NCBI RefSeq assembly: GCF_905171775.1 | Contig: NC_053494.1 | Span: 162,923,101-162,987,100 of the forward strand | DNA length: 64,000 nt | Origin: Rana temporaria | Taxonomy: Eukaryota; Chordata; Amphibia; Anura; Ranidae | Direction of reading: 5' to 3' | Shown: in pieces, positions 1 through 11,040 of the stretch | How positions within the stretch are numbered: position 1 is the stretch's first letter | How the letters are laid out: each line of letters opens with the position of its first letter | Program-made: the position numbers and the translations under genes | The notes under the pieces: model-generated | What the model was told of the DNA's origin: nothing | The model's database searches: none | The model's input: the letters and a program-made list of their open reading frames with translations, nothing else

Positions 1-269
1 TGACTAGTAATATTGCACCCTTGTTTGGACTAATTTCAGTGTTTTTGGTTTCGTTACATTATTGAATAAAATAAAATGTATTATTATTTATTATACTATC
101 ATTTATGTTTTTGTGTTTCAAACTTTATCATACCCGGGATGTCTACTAGACTTAAGTTAGTTATTCCTAAGAATTGCAGGCCTACAATCTAAAACAACAA
201 ATTTTCCATGAAAAACAATGTACTGCTTTGAAATTCAAAAATACTGACATAATTGGACCGCCAGGGCGG

Positions 270-711
270 TTAAAGAGGTTGTAAAGCTTTGTGTTTTTTC
301 ACCTTAATGCATCCTATGCATTAAGGTGAAAAAACACCTTGCACTCTCCGGCCCCCCCGAGTTCCCGTTTTACGTACCTGAGCCCCGAATCTCTATGGGC
401 GTGATCCCACGTTGCTTTCCCCCAGCTCTTCATTGGATAATTGATAGCAGCGCAGCCATTGGCTCCCGCTGCTGTCAATCAAATCAATGACGCAGTGCGC
501 TGGGGGGCGGGGCTGAGTGATACAGTTGGCGGCTATGGCTGCCGACTGTATCACACGGGAGCGTGCACACAAGCTAACCCCCTTGGGAGAGTGCTTCCCA
601 GAGGGGGGGGTTAGCTCTTGTGGGTAGGAGCCGAGAGACCCCAGAAGACGTGGATCTAGGCCATTCTGTGCAAAACGAACTGCACAGTGGAGGTAAGTAC
701 AACCCCTTTAA
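270..711. repeat. TTAA-flanked MITE (GGTTGTA terminal repeats)
   Basis: Begins ttaaagaggttgtaaag and ends with the near reverse complement gtacaacccctttaa; TTAA is present at both borders, as expected for a piggyBac-type target site. An internal short palindrome around 300-330 (accttaatgcatcc/atgcattaaggt) and a GC-rich core are seen. No coding capacity. Same terminal sequence as the copies at 29690, 40708 and 56026. Confidence 0.75.
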
Positions 712-2251
712 GGTAAAAAAATACTCAGGCTTTAGGATCACTTTTTTTTTTAAATCTGGTATTCTTTATTGAAAACATTTTTCCGTGGTTTACACACAAA
801 CAAAGTGCCATGTTTCACCAAATCAAAACAAAATAAGAGTCAAGAGGAACAAACAAGATAGAAAACAAAGGTGTGTGTGTGTAAGAGAGGACATTGTGCA
901 ATCCAGAGTAGTACAAAGTGTTAAAGCAGATAAACACATCAAAGCGAAATCGATTCCGAGACCCACCACTAAAAAACTGATGCACACTTGGGGCACTGAA
1001 TATCAATATATAGGCACCAGTACTAATATAAGGTCAACATTTCTAATAGTACAGGCAGAACCACTTCCTATTCTTTTAAATCAACATCTACAAGCGAGGA
1101 GGTGTGAGTTTATTCATGGTGATCATGTCTTATGATGCTTCTTGGGACAATCCCTATTTTTATAGGTCAGTTCTTCCCTTTGTAGGTTAAAATGAACTGC
1201 ATCCCACCACTAAGAGACGGTAGGGGATGTGGGCAATAGCCATTTCTGAAGTATTAATTATGGGCTAAAAACAAAGTCTAGTGCAAACTGACCTCTGCAG
1301 GAAGTGTGTCCTCCCGAATAATACCCAATATAGCTAACTTTGGTTCTAACTGTATCCACGTAGAGCAAATACTGTTAAGTATATTGCAAATGGATGACAA
1401 CTAATGGTGAAGTTTGGGGAATCACCACAGCATATGAATACCTGTGGCATTAGTTTATCTAGGACAGCTAGAAGAGGATTACTATAAAACAGAAGGTAAT
1501 TACATGTAATACATCACAAATGCAAAAAATAAGAGGTTTATTCCTTATTTAAGGATACCAAGAGGAACCATGGAAATGGAATATCAAAAACGGAAGACCC
1601 TCATCCTAAGGTAATCCTGAGGACAATGCAGCTTTTTAAATTGAGAAATTCAATGTATTTTGCACTTTTCAGAGCTGGTAAATGCAACGACAGCTCAGCA
1701 GAGGTTACATATATGTATTTGTGGTTGTGGTTATCATCCACCATACTGATGTGATAGATTGAGTGATCTCGATTGAAATATACGCTCAGCTGATTTAGCA
1801 TTTAACATGAGTAGATAAGATGAAATGGGTATAATAATACACAGCCCGTGTTTCCTACTTTTCCTCAGTTGCTTTAGACTCTTCCATTAAGGTGATACCA
1901 TCTTTATTCTTTAAAAATAAATCATACATATCCACTAATTAATGGCCATATAATCTATGTAAATGTCCATGTGAGCTCCCAACCCCACCTTACTTGTTTG
2001 TTTGGAGTGATTTGTTGCGGTCGTGTGCGCTGCTCGATACACTCTACAAATCCCATAGTCTATAGTTCCTATTCCATCTCGTGAGTGACCAAGAGAGGTT
2101 ATCTACATCCTTACATGCAGTGGGATAATGGAGAATAAACATAGCCATATATAGACTGAGAGCAATAGAATGTACTTTTTGGAGTTGAGAATACATATCT
2201 GAATAGATTTATTTATTTATTTATTTATTTTTTACGGAATTTGGTGTCACT
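712..2251. other. Intronic stretch, possibly an old LINE 3' region
   Basis: No gene recognised. The segment from about 740 contains a reversed polyadenylation signal (tttattg) and a long A/C-rich tract, as seen in minus-strand LINE 3' ends, but no protein remnant supports this. A short (attt)n microsatellite lies at about 2206-2231. The small open frames here have no recognisable domain. Confidence 0.3.
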
Positions 2252-2486
2252 TTAAAGCGGAAGTAAACCTATCAATTTGATAGTTTCAAAAAACAGTTAA
2301 CATTCCCGGCATGCCGGAAATGCTAGCTGTTCACATGTGTTGTGCTCTCAACCAAACAGTCAAACCATCCAATGGCTGGGGTCATAAATGTCACATGTGC
2401 AGCATCATAGCAGTTGCAGAGTAAACAGAGGCTAAGATGGCAGCTTCCTTGGCTGAAAACAAAGGGAGGGTTTACTTCCACTTTAA
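2252..2486. repeat. TTAA-flanked MITE (GGAAGTAAAC termini)
   Basis: Terminal inverted repeats ttaaagcggaagtaaac (left) and gtttacttccactttaa (right) are nearly perfect over 17 bp, with TTAA at each edge. The 235-bp body has no open frame worth noting. Non-autonomous and compatible with piggyBac-type mobilisation. Confidence 0.75.
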
Positions 2487-3095
2487 GTACTTCCTCAGTG
2501 CTAATTGCTTGTGTCCCCTGCCACACTCTGAGATTTCTTCTTTTGACCCTTATGTGACTGCTCAGTCCTGCATTGACATAGGGCTCAGTGGAAAGAACTG
2601 CACCTTGTGGTGGAGGATGCAGGCATCTGTGGAAATGTGCAGTGCTGAAGAGTATGGAGGAGGCTGCAGAACGTGCACAGAGGGAAAAAAGGCAACATGG
2701 GCTGCCAGATAGTACAGTGCCTTGAAAAAGTATTCATACCCCCTGAAATTTTCCACATTCTGTTATGTTGCAACCAAAAATGTAAATGTATTTTATTGGT
2801 ATTTTTAATGTGATGGACCAACATAACGTGGCACATAATTGTGTCGTGAAAGGAAAATTATAAATGTTTTTCATTTTTTTTATACAATAAATATATGAAA
2901 AGTGTGACGTGTATTTGTATTCAGCCCCCTTTACTCTGATACCACTAATTAAAATCTAGTGGAACCAATTGCCTTCAGAAGTCACCTAACTGGTAAATAG
3001 AGTCCACCTGTGTGTAATTTAATCTCAGTATAAATACAGCTGTTCTGTGAAGCCCTCAGAGGTTTTTTAGAGAACATTAGTGAACAAACCGTATC

Positions 3096-4451
3096 ATGAA
3101 GGCCAAAGAACACACCAGACAGGTCAGGGAGAAGTGGAGAAATTTAAAGTGGGTTAGGTTCTAAAATAATATCCCAAGCTTTGAACATCTCACAGAGCAC
3201 TGTTCAATCTATCATCTGAAAATGGAAAGCGCATGGCACAACTGCTAATTGGCCAGACAGCGTCTGGGCGGCTCTCCAGTTTGACAGCCTTGGAACCACT
3301 CCCACCCCGAGACATACAGCCAGCGTCTCTACGAGGCTTACCGATGCTCCAGCTGCGGTTAACACATGCTGCTCGTGGATCCCTCCATAGAGACCTCCTG
3401 GCGGTCCTCCTGTGACACTGCACGTGGAAGCTCCCACCTGTTCTAGCACTCTGCAAGTGCTCCAACATTGTTCACGCACGTTTTTAGTGTTGTTTTATAC
3501 CTATATACTGAATAAATTCCTATACTGTTTAAAGGATTGGCTTTGTGCTTCTCTCTCCTTCCTTTGTTTTCTATTTGGCACAACTACAAACCTACTAAGA
3601 TATGGCCTTTCCACCTAACCTGACAGGCCGGGCAAGGAGAGCATCAATCAGAGAAGCAGCCAAGAGGCCCATGGTAACTCTGGAGGAGCTGCAGAGATCC
3701 ACAGCTCAGTTGGGAGAATCTGTCCACAGGAAAACTATTAGTCGTGTAATCCACAAATCTGGCCTCTATGGAAGAGTGGCAAGAAGAAAGCCATAGTTGA
3801 AAGAAATCCAAAGGATTAAACTGCCGTTTTGCAGTTTGCGAGAAGCCATGTGTTGGACACAGCAAACGTGGAAGAAGTTGCTCTGGTCAGATGAGACCAA
3901 AATCTTAATTTTTTGGCCTATAAGTAAAAAGTAAACAGAAAACTAACACTACACATCACCCTGAACACATCATCCCCACGTGAAACATGGTGGTGGCAGC
4001 ATCATGTTGTGGGGATACTTTTCTTCAGCAGGGACAGGGAAGCTGGTCAGAGTTAATGGGAAGATTGATGGAGCCAAATACAGGGCAATCTTAGAAGAAA
4101 ACCTGTCAGAGTCTGCAAAAGACTTGAGACTGGGGCGGAGGTTCACCTTCCAGCAGGACAACGACCCTAAACATACAGCCAGAGCTACAATGGAATGGTT
4201 TAGATCAAAAGCATATTCATGTGTTAGTATGGCCCAGTCAAAGTCGAGATCTAAATCCAATTGAGAATCTGTGGCAATACTTGATAATTGCTGTTCACAG
4301 AAGCTCTCCATCCAATCTGACAGAGCTTGAGCTATTTTGCAAAGAAGAATGGGCAAGAATTTCACACTCTAGATGTGCAAAGCTGGTAAAGACATCCCCA
4401 AAAAGACTTGCAGTTGTAATTGCAGTGAATGGTGGTTCTACAAAGTATTGA
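3096..4451 (+). pseudogene. Tc1 transposase remnant
   Basis: Family role: DD34E transposase that cuts and pastes the element at TA sites. The frame starts near the ATG at 3096 and ends with TGA at 4449-4451. Recognisable pieces include the paired-like DNA-binding region with GRARRASIREAAKRP (about 3626-3670), KHGGGSIMLWGYFSSAGTGK (from 3983), the catalytic block QQDNDPKHTARA (about 4150-4190) and SRDLNPIENLWQYL (about 4240-4285). The reading frame is broken by an LTR-like insert at 3243-3580, by several frame changes, and by loss of the region around the first catalytic Asp (about 3890-3950), where the usual SDETKI motif runs into out-of-frame sequence. Dead copy. Confidence 0.9.
3243..3580 (+). 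mobile_element. Solo-LTR-like insertion inside the Tc1 element
   Basis: 338 bp beginning TG and ending CA, bordered by a 4-bp duplication caac (3239-3242 and 3581-3584), interrupting otherwise continuous Tc1 transposase sequence (ggcacaac then tacaaacc). A polyadenylation signal aataaa at 3511-3516 sits 65 bp from the right end, where an LTR would carry it. This fits a solo LTR left by recombination of an LTR retrotransposon, but a retrotransposed short element is also possible. Confidence 0.6.
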
Positions 4452-4944
4452 CTGAAGGGGGCTGAATACAAATGCATGCCATACTAAATACATTTACGTG
4501 TTTGGTTGTGATATGACAAAATGTGAAAAATTTCAAGGGGTATGAATATTTTTTCAAGGCACTGTATAATACCTATTGTATTGCAGGGACCTGCTACTGG
4601 AATTGTATTATAATTAAATAATATAATTTCTTATAAGCTATACATAAATTCATTTGAACAATTCTGTGGGATGATTCTCACATCCTGAGACATGCCTTTA
4701 TTAACCAGTAGGAAGATGAGGTCAAGCTTAGCTTTTAAGAGAAGCTAAAATGTGCCCATAATTTCAGTAACCTTTATCTCTGTATTTGCCTATTAACAGT
4801 TTTCCCTGAGAATACCCTCTGCTTATGTGTGCTCAGGCTGAGGTTTACTTTATTAAAGTGATTCTGATAATGAATAAGATTTATTTTATTGTACCATGGG
4901 CAATGTTTATGTTCATAATGGTTTTTCTCGTATTTTATTGCTAG

Positions 4945-5120
4945 GAAGTGCCATTGCCAACCGCACAGCCCACATCTACCATCGTTCGATCTCCATCTCT
5001 TCAGGTTCCAAATGTGCTGCTTACAAATTCAGAGTCAAGTGTTATTATTCAACCAGCGGTACCTTCCCCAACATCCAGCTCCGTAATTACCCAAGCGCCG
5101 CCTTCTAACCGGCCCATAGT
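4945..5120 (+). CDS. ATF2: ATF2 internal coding exon (proline/serine-rich region)
   Basis: ATF2 binds CRE/AP-1-like sites as a homodimer or with JUN and is activated by JNK/p38; it acts in the nucleus. This exon encodes 58 codons plus two bases in phase 0, including STIVRSPSLQVPNVLLT, SSVIIQPAVPSPTSSSVITQ and APPSNRPIV. These match the vertebrate ATF2 stretch as I remember it (SLQVPNVLLT, SSVIIQQAVPSPTSS, APSSNRPIV). The acceptor is a pyrimidine-rich tract ending ttgctag (4938-4944); the donor is a consensus gtaagt (5121-5126). The exon ends inside a Val codon completed by the exon at 14813. The longer open frame 4896-5108 is in another frame and spurious. The paralogues ATF7 and CREB5 fit the next exon less well. 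Confidence 0.95.
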
Positions 5121-5302
5121 GTAAGTAATCTGCAACAGCATGTTGTCTTAATTGTTAGTAAAAGGAAATTGAATGTAAATGTGCCTTTCAAAAATGCAGA
5201 GAAACAGCCTGAGAAGGGGCTAAAACAGAAGAGAATCCTGAGATACGAGGATTCCCCAGAAGCATAATGAACCTATCTGGCAGAGAAAGGGTTACAACTT
5301 CT

Positions 5303-5434
5303 GTTTTACTGCAATCATCAATTACCAACTCATGTTTTGAAGGCACACAGGTCCACTTTGTAACGGCATACCTTGGAAAAGTGGACCTGTGTGCCAAAGA
5401 AACATGCATCAGTGGTTGTTGTTTGCAGTAAAAC
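5303..5434. repeat. Foldback repeat (hairpin, about 55-bp arms)
   Basis: The left arm from gttttactgcaatcatcaa to aggcacacaggtccactt pairs with the right arm aagtggacctgtgtgcc to gtttgcagtaaaac. The spacer is about 20 bp. Lies 180 bp downstream of the ATF2 exon. Typical non-coding MITE-like palindrome. Confidence 0.75.
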
Positions 5435-6750
5435 GTGCTATATCTTACAGAGAGTTTTGTCCTTTTTTCACTGGTAAATGTTGAGGAAATTCTGTATCTC
5501 TCCCTGTCCTGACACCCATCTCCTGAGCAGGAAGTGAGAGTGAATCTCTCCAGCTGTCTGTGTCCCCATTGGGGGCAATTTCCAATACTTCTTGTTCTGA
5601 CACCTGATTTTTTTCCTTTACTTCCTGTTCTGTCGTATTGACGAGAAGTAGGGAGAAAACTCCCACGGGGGGACGCAGACAACATTAAAAAGTTGGAATT
5701 GGTTCTTTCATTAAAATTTAAAACAAAAAAAAAGTTTCTGCTGCACTTGGGAAGGTAAACTGAACATTCCAATTTTAGTAGTAATGTTTTGTGTCATTAG
5801 ACTGTTTTAAGAATAATCATGGTTTTGAACAAAATCTATCCTAATCATTTATGTAAGGCAATTAAAAAAAACAGATGCTGCTGGACTTCGGCATGTTTAA
5901 GCTCCAGTTTGACTTAACACTTAACTCCTACCTTATACACTGGCTTTACCTCTTATATGGGCTAATTGCTCTTTCAAATGGTTAAGGGCCAAAATATACA
6001 GTTCAATCCAAAAAGCAAAAGAGGCCAGAAATACTCTTGCACTGATGACTACTGATCTGGGAAAATGTACCTTGTCATTGCCACAGCCTGCTGTGTTCTG
6101 AAATGTCATGAATGCCCTTGGTCCGGCCATAGAACAGAGCTTGGCGCATGTGTCTAGTATGACTGCCATTCCGTGGCCAGGCCTAGCACAAGTGATTTTT
6201 CAGAGGACCACCAGCAATGCCAGCACTATCCGGATCCAGAGATAGAGTCTCTATCAGCTGAATATGGTAATGGAGCTATCACTGAATTACTTTTCATTGC
6301 TACAGTGAATTTTTCTTGTATATGAGAAAAAACAGGTTATGCAACACCAAACTTTACTGTATGTGCAGCTGTATCAGTAGGGCATAAATTAGGTGTTGCA
6401 CAGAATTTTATGCCTGAGTGTCGCAAAACCCAAACATTATACATTCTGATGATTGGTGGTTTGCTACAAAGCCCTGCCTCTCAATATGTCTAAACCGGAA
6501 GGGGGTCCAACTTCACTAAAAGACGATCCCCTTTTTAAGGGGGAGCTGCTTTGAATATTATCACATTTTGACTTGTTTACCTGAAAGTAATTCTTGAGGT
6601 GACTTTCACATTTGTACGTACTTGCTACTTAGTTTATTCATGGTGGTATTTTATACACAGCTTTTTAAGTTCTCCTTCTAGTGGCTGTCTGTATCCTTGC
6701 TGAAGATCTGGTGAGTTAAGAGATTATTAGCCAATCCATGCAGACTCATA
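5435..6750. other. Intronic sequence without a recognised element
   Basis: AT-rich and of moderate complexity. The open frame on the minus strand at 5188-5772 has no recognisable domain. Nothing else supported. Confidence 0.4.
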
Positions 6751-7287
6751 GGGGGAGATTTACTCAAATCAGGGCACACAGAATCTGCTGCAACTGTGCA
6801 TAGTAAACAATCAGCTTCTCGGCTTTATTGTTAAAGCTTAAGGCTCCATGCACACAGGACGTTCAAAAATAGTCTTTATAGACCTTGGATTGCTGGCAGG
6901 AAAATGCTGCTTTAAAAACATGCGTTTATACACGTTTTTCAGCGTTTTTGGGCGTTTTTTTCAACTGATACACAGTTTACATTTCGCGTTTGAGTGTGTA
7001 TGCGCATTTTTCATCGTTTTTTGTGGTCAAAAGACCTGCTCTTGAATGCAATTTTAGGGCGTTCAGATAGCAGCCCATAAATTTCCCTGCTGATTAACTT
7101 CAATAAGCGTCCATGTGTGCATGAACACATAGGATAGCATAGAGGGAAGTTTAAGGCCTGTTAAAACCCAAACTCCCAAAAATTTCAGTTTATCAGCTTC
7201 AGTGTGCATGAAAAAATATGTATAAAGCTGATTGATTACTATGCACAGCTGCACCAGATACTGTATGCACCAGTGTTAAATCTCCCA
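6751..7287. repeat. Foldback MITE with a second repeat inside it
   Basis: The left arm gggggagatttactcaaatc through tgcatagtaaacaatcagct is complementary to the right arm agctgattgattactatgca through gtgttaaatctccca. Between the arms (about 6840-7160) lies another repeat beginning aaggctccatgcacacagga. No coding potential. Confidence 0.65.
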
Positions 7288-7811
7288 CAGGCTTGCATTG
7301 AGAGAGAGAGGAGAAGAGTAAGTGAGAAACACCGTAAATCCCTGCTATGTAGTAATAACAGCCAGAGTATGGGACCGGTAAGTGTGGTTGCCCTCGTGTT
7401 CATAAGAATGTGTGTATATATATATAATAGCATTAAGACACACTTGTAGGCTTACTTACATTTACATTACAGGGGAATGTAAGATAAAACTTTGAGGAAA
7501 GGGTATTGCTTTCTTCCCTTACTTCCTATGTGAGGTAAGGACAAATATCTCCATCGGGGACAAAGATGGCTAATCTAGCTTTTAGTTGAGTGGGGAAGAG
7601 TGAAATCCACTGCCAGGTTTATAATTCCTTCAGTTCGCTCTTCTGGGTAGAATTTCTCTTAATTCTATAAGGGAAATATTTCAAACAGGGACACAATAAA
7701 TAAAAGCCGACACAAGATTTAATCCTTACGTACATTATCCAAAAAATATTTTTGGCCAATATTCACTTTGTTGATTATATTAATACTTAATCTACTAAAA
7801 AGTCTAGAGGT

Positions 7812-7937
7812 ATATAACGTTACCAGGCCCATCAGATCTATTTGCTGCTGTGCGAGTGTTTGGCTCCTAGCTCTGTCTGGGAGCCAAACACTCGCACAGC
7901 AGCGAATAGATCTGACGGGCCTGGTATCGTTCTATAG
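7812..7937. repeat. Long near-perfect hairpin
   Basis: Arms 7821-7869 (taccaggcccatcagatcta to gtttggctccta) and 7877-7926 are almost perfectly complementary around a 7-base loop. Weaker pairing extends several bases outward on each side. No flanking duplication is obvious and no coding potential is seen. Confidence 0.8.
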
Positions 7938-8573
7938 CTACTCCAGCTTACTTTACTTGAAAGCACTCAAAACATTATAAACGTCACTCTCAGATTATAA
8001 CATTTTTAATAGGCCCTATATGGGCTTCATGTTTGCTGCTTGGTGCTCTAAAAGCTCCCAAAGTTTTTGCTATGTCAGCATAATATCACTAGGATTAAGT
8101 TTCAGATATCTTCACTTGGCCCCTTTGGTATTCCATGCATGCTCTGTCGAGTGCTGATACATGTGAACTCTGATGCCCTGTCTATAATTTTACAGTGTCC
8201 CTAATTTATCCCACATGGGATTTAGGAGCACATTCTGACTCTTTGGGTGTTTCCCATTGAATCCAAGATAATTAAAGTCCTCACGCGTCCTTGAAGAAGC
8301 CTATTTTAGGCGAAACATGTAGGACAGCAAGTTTGTGACTTTTCACGGAGGAAGTGCACTGCATTGCATCTCTTCCCATATTCTTTTAATGCCATGTGTA
8401 TACATGAATAAAATATAGTTTTTATGAATATTTTCTTCCTTTTGAATGTCTTTATAACAATATGTATAAGCACCCTAAAAATCCCATACACCTCCCCGTT
8501 TGGGGTCTCTATATACAACCTTTTTTAGGGATGTAGGTGTTGAAACTTTCAAATAACAGTGCTTGCTCTATAT

Positions 8574-8608
<35 letters not shown>

Positions 8609-8852
8609 TCTATAATCTAGAGCTATGTGTCACCCGTCTCGCTGTGCAGTTTAAAAAATGCATGGGAATTGCAAGACTGGCTTTAGAGAATTTCAGATCC
8701 TATGACATGTAAACTAGTACCAGCACACTTATGCACTTTAAATTTTTCTTGGAAGTTTATTTGAATGCTAGGCCTCATTCAGACGGACACTAAGACCTGT
8801 ACAGTATGAATGAGGTGTTTGTTTATATGCCTGGAGCTGTGTGCAGGCAGCA
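7938..8852. other. Intronic sequence with (attt)n microsatellite
   Basis: A pure (attt)n tract at 8571-8609 is the only clear feature. A short segment at about 8281-8325 (cttgaagaagcctattttag then gcgaaacatgtagg) resembles a motif recurring in amphibian repeats, but I cannot classify it. Confidence 0.5.
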
Positions 8853-9250
8853 TATTATTATTCTTATTATTATTATACAGGATTTATATAGCGCCAACAG
8901 TTTGCACAGTGCTTTATAACATAAGGGCAGACAGTACAGTTACAATACAATCAATACAGGAGAAATCAGAGGGCCCTGCTCATCAGCGCTTACAATCTAA
9001 GTGGGAGGGTCAAGTGTTACAAAAGATAATAGCTGTGGGGAATGAGCTGATGGAGAAAATAAAAGTACAGTTGTTAGGCGGAGGCAGAATAGGCTTCTCT
9101 GAAGAGATGGGTTTTCAGGGATTGTCTAAAATCATACTGAGTAGGAGATAGTTGGACAGGTTTGTGTAGGGAGTTCCATAGGATGGGAAAGGATCAGGAA
9201 AAGTTCTGGAAGCAAGCATGGGAGGAGGTGACGAGGGAGCTAGAGAGCAG
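8853..9250 (-). mobile_element. L2-type LINE 3' end fragment
   Basis: Read on the minus strand it ends in a conserved tail (tgttggcgctatataaatcc) followed by an (ata)n microsatellite (8853-8876), the usual 3' end of L2-clade elements. About 200 bases upstream, the minus strand reads ctcttcagagaagcctattc, corresponding to the THLF(R)EAY end of the L2 ORF2. 5' truncated. A second such copy is at 32851-33313. Confidence 0.7.
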
Positions 9251-9254
9251 GAGG

Positions 9255-9449
9255 TCTTATGTGAGTGAATGCAGATGCAGCACTTGTACTGATACAGCCA
9301 CACATCCTAATTTGACAGGAATGCACGAAGCGTTGCATGGCCCTAAATGCACACCGTGTGCATTCGGGGCTGCTTCCCCACCCTTGCACATCTGTCAAAT
9401 TAGGATGGCAGCTGTGTCACGAAAGTCTCTGCATTCACTCACATAGGCT
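9255..9449. repeat. Foldback repeat
   Basis: The left part (tatgtgagtgaatgcaga; catcctaatttgacagga) and right part (tctgtcaaattaggatgg; tctgcattcactcacata) are inverted copies, with a GC-rich centre near 9355. It abuts the L2 tail at its left edge. Confidence 0.65.
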
Positions 9450-9502
9450 ACCCGCATCACAGCTCTAGCCACACAAGCAACTGCCTCATTTATGTTGTAA
9501 GG

Positions 9503-10180
9503 CAGGGTTTCTCAGCCAGGGTTTCGTGGATCCCTAGGGTTCCTCCAGAGGTTGCTAGGTGTTCCCTTTTGCAATTTCTGCCTCTCAGATAAGTACCCAC
9601 TGACACTATCCATCTTTTAGCTATCTGTAAGGGGGTAATTCTTCCCAATGACAACAAGTGTAAGGAGCATTCTTCCCACTGACCATCACATGCAGTGGTC
9701 TCCAGACTGTGGCCAGTAGGCCAGATGCCACTCTTTGCTTGCTTTTATCCGGCCCTTGGGGCACTAGTTCATCCACTGATACCAACAATGGGGCATAATT
9801 CCCCCCACACTGGGACCAGCAAAAGGGAACAATTCCTCCCCTATGACCCCAAAGATGGGCACAATTCCTCCCAATGATACCAACAATTTGGCCCAATTAC
9901 ACCAACGATGGGGGACAATTACTCCCACGGACATAAAAGGTAGGGTATTGTTTTTTCCCACTGATGTCGGGACCTTTTCTGTTCCCAATGGCCAGAGTCC
10001 AGCCCCCCTAAAGTCTGAAGGACAGTAAACTGACCCCCTGTTTGGAGAGTTTGGAAAAGCTTGGAGATCCCTACTCTAATGTATCATGAACTGTAGATAT
10101 AGTCATTTTTAGCAATGGGTGCCTGAGATTGGAAAGGTATCTCAAGGGTTCCTTTGTGTTGGAAAGGTTGAGAAAGAATG
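9503..10180. mobile_element. hAT-type non-autonomous transposon
   Basis: Left end cagggtttctcagcc and right end ggttgagaaagaatg are degenerate inverted repeats of the CAGGGTTTCTCAACC hAT type. Flanking 8-mers ttgtaagg (9495-9502) and ttgtatgg (10181-10188) match at 7 of 8 positions, as expected for a hAT target duplication. Interrupted by a second hAT element at 9693-10073. Confidence 0.75.
9693..10073. mobile_element. Nested hAT-type element with imperfect internal repeats
   Basis: Starts cagtggtctccag and ends ggagatcccta, a worn inverted pair of the CAGTGGTCTCCA hAT class. Flanks atcacatg and ctctaatg share 5 of 8 bases. The body has imperfect iterations of acaattcctccca and accaacaatgggg units of about 30 bp. 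The small ORFs over it (9621-10028) are by-products of these repeats. Confidence 0.55.
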
Positions 10181-10188
10181 TTGTATGG

Positions 10189-11040
10189 GTTTCAGCTCTT
10201 GTGTATATGAGGCCTAAATAATCACAAAATCAGTGAGCTTTTAATTATACATGAAGGCAGCCATATTTGCTTGTTACCTATATACTGTATGATGTACTTC
10301 CCACTTAGTAACCCAACATAGTAATTGCAACTTTTTTCTTAAAGAAAGTCAGTGTGTCTGCTCAGACCTCTGATGACTTGCTAAACACAATACAATCTAG
10401 ATAGCTTATCTTGTAACTGATTTTGTCTCAGCAGTCACCCAGCAAAGATGATTATTTCACTGCCTGATATACAAATAGCCACTAGAGGGAGAATCTACAA
10501 CTCTGCATATGAAATACCATCATGAAAATATGAAAAAGCAGGAAAGTAAAAATGTGAAAGTCACATGAAAAAATTACTTTCAGGTAAACTTTACAATCCT
10601 TTGTCTATTATCTCTACTTACATAATAATTCAGTGTTATGGAGTCAGTTAGGTTATGTTAGTTTAGTGTCAAGGGTTTAGATTATATGGGGTTAAAGTGA
10701 ACTTGAGCTCTTTTCTTGCAAGGTAAAACAATAGATTACCATAAGAGCTTACCTCCCTGGGGGGTAATACTAACCTTCCCTTCACTCTCCTGCTCCTCTG
10801 ATTGTCCATCATAGTGAAGATAATAACCCTGTGAAAGCTTCAGAGCTTACACAAGGCTTAGAACTACACAAAGCTTAGAACTCTCTCTCATACTGGTGCT
10901 CAACCAGCTGTCGCACGTGCACATGTGAGTGAAGGAAAAGTAAGAGCATATGGGTGAAATTACAGTTTTAAGATTTGATTTTTTTTTCTTCTTCTTTCCT
11001 ATGTCTTTATTTACAATATATTATATTTACATGAAGGATA
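10189..11040. other. Intronic sequence, nothing recognised
   Basis: No transposon ends, coding remnant or strong palindrome seen. A ttaaagtgaac motif at about 10693 could be the left end of a MITE, but no partner end was found. Confidence 0.4.

Larger units (their letters stand above)
2715..4564 (+). mobile_element. Tc1-like transposon, degenerate, split by an LTR insert
   Basis: Starts cagtgccttgaaaaagtatt after TA (2713-2714) and ends aatattttttcaaggcactg before TA (4565-4566): the standard Tc1/mariner TA duplication and inverted termini. The body matches the well-known frog and fish Tc1 family whose ends read cagtgccttgaaaaagtattc. An internally deleted relative lies at 23135-23624. Without the 338-bp insert the element is about 1.5 kb, the usual Tc1 size. 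Confidence 0.92.

Noticed and set aside
1850..1900. Possible exon after a pyrimidine-rich tract ending ctcag near 1868
   Set aside because: Downstream codons do not match any ATF2 segment and no consensus donor follows at a sensible distance.
4896..5108. 70-codon open frame starting MGNVYVHNGF
   Set aside because: Crosses the splice acceptor at 4944 and is in a different frame from the ATF2 coding sequence.
5188..5772. 194-codon minus-strand open frame near the ATF2 exon
   Set aside because: Overlaps a foldback repeat, antisense to the gene, and has no domain or splice context.
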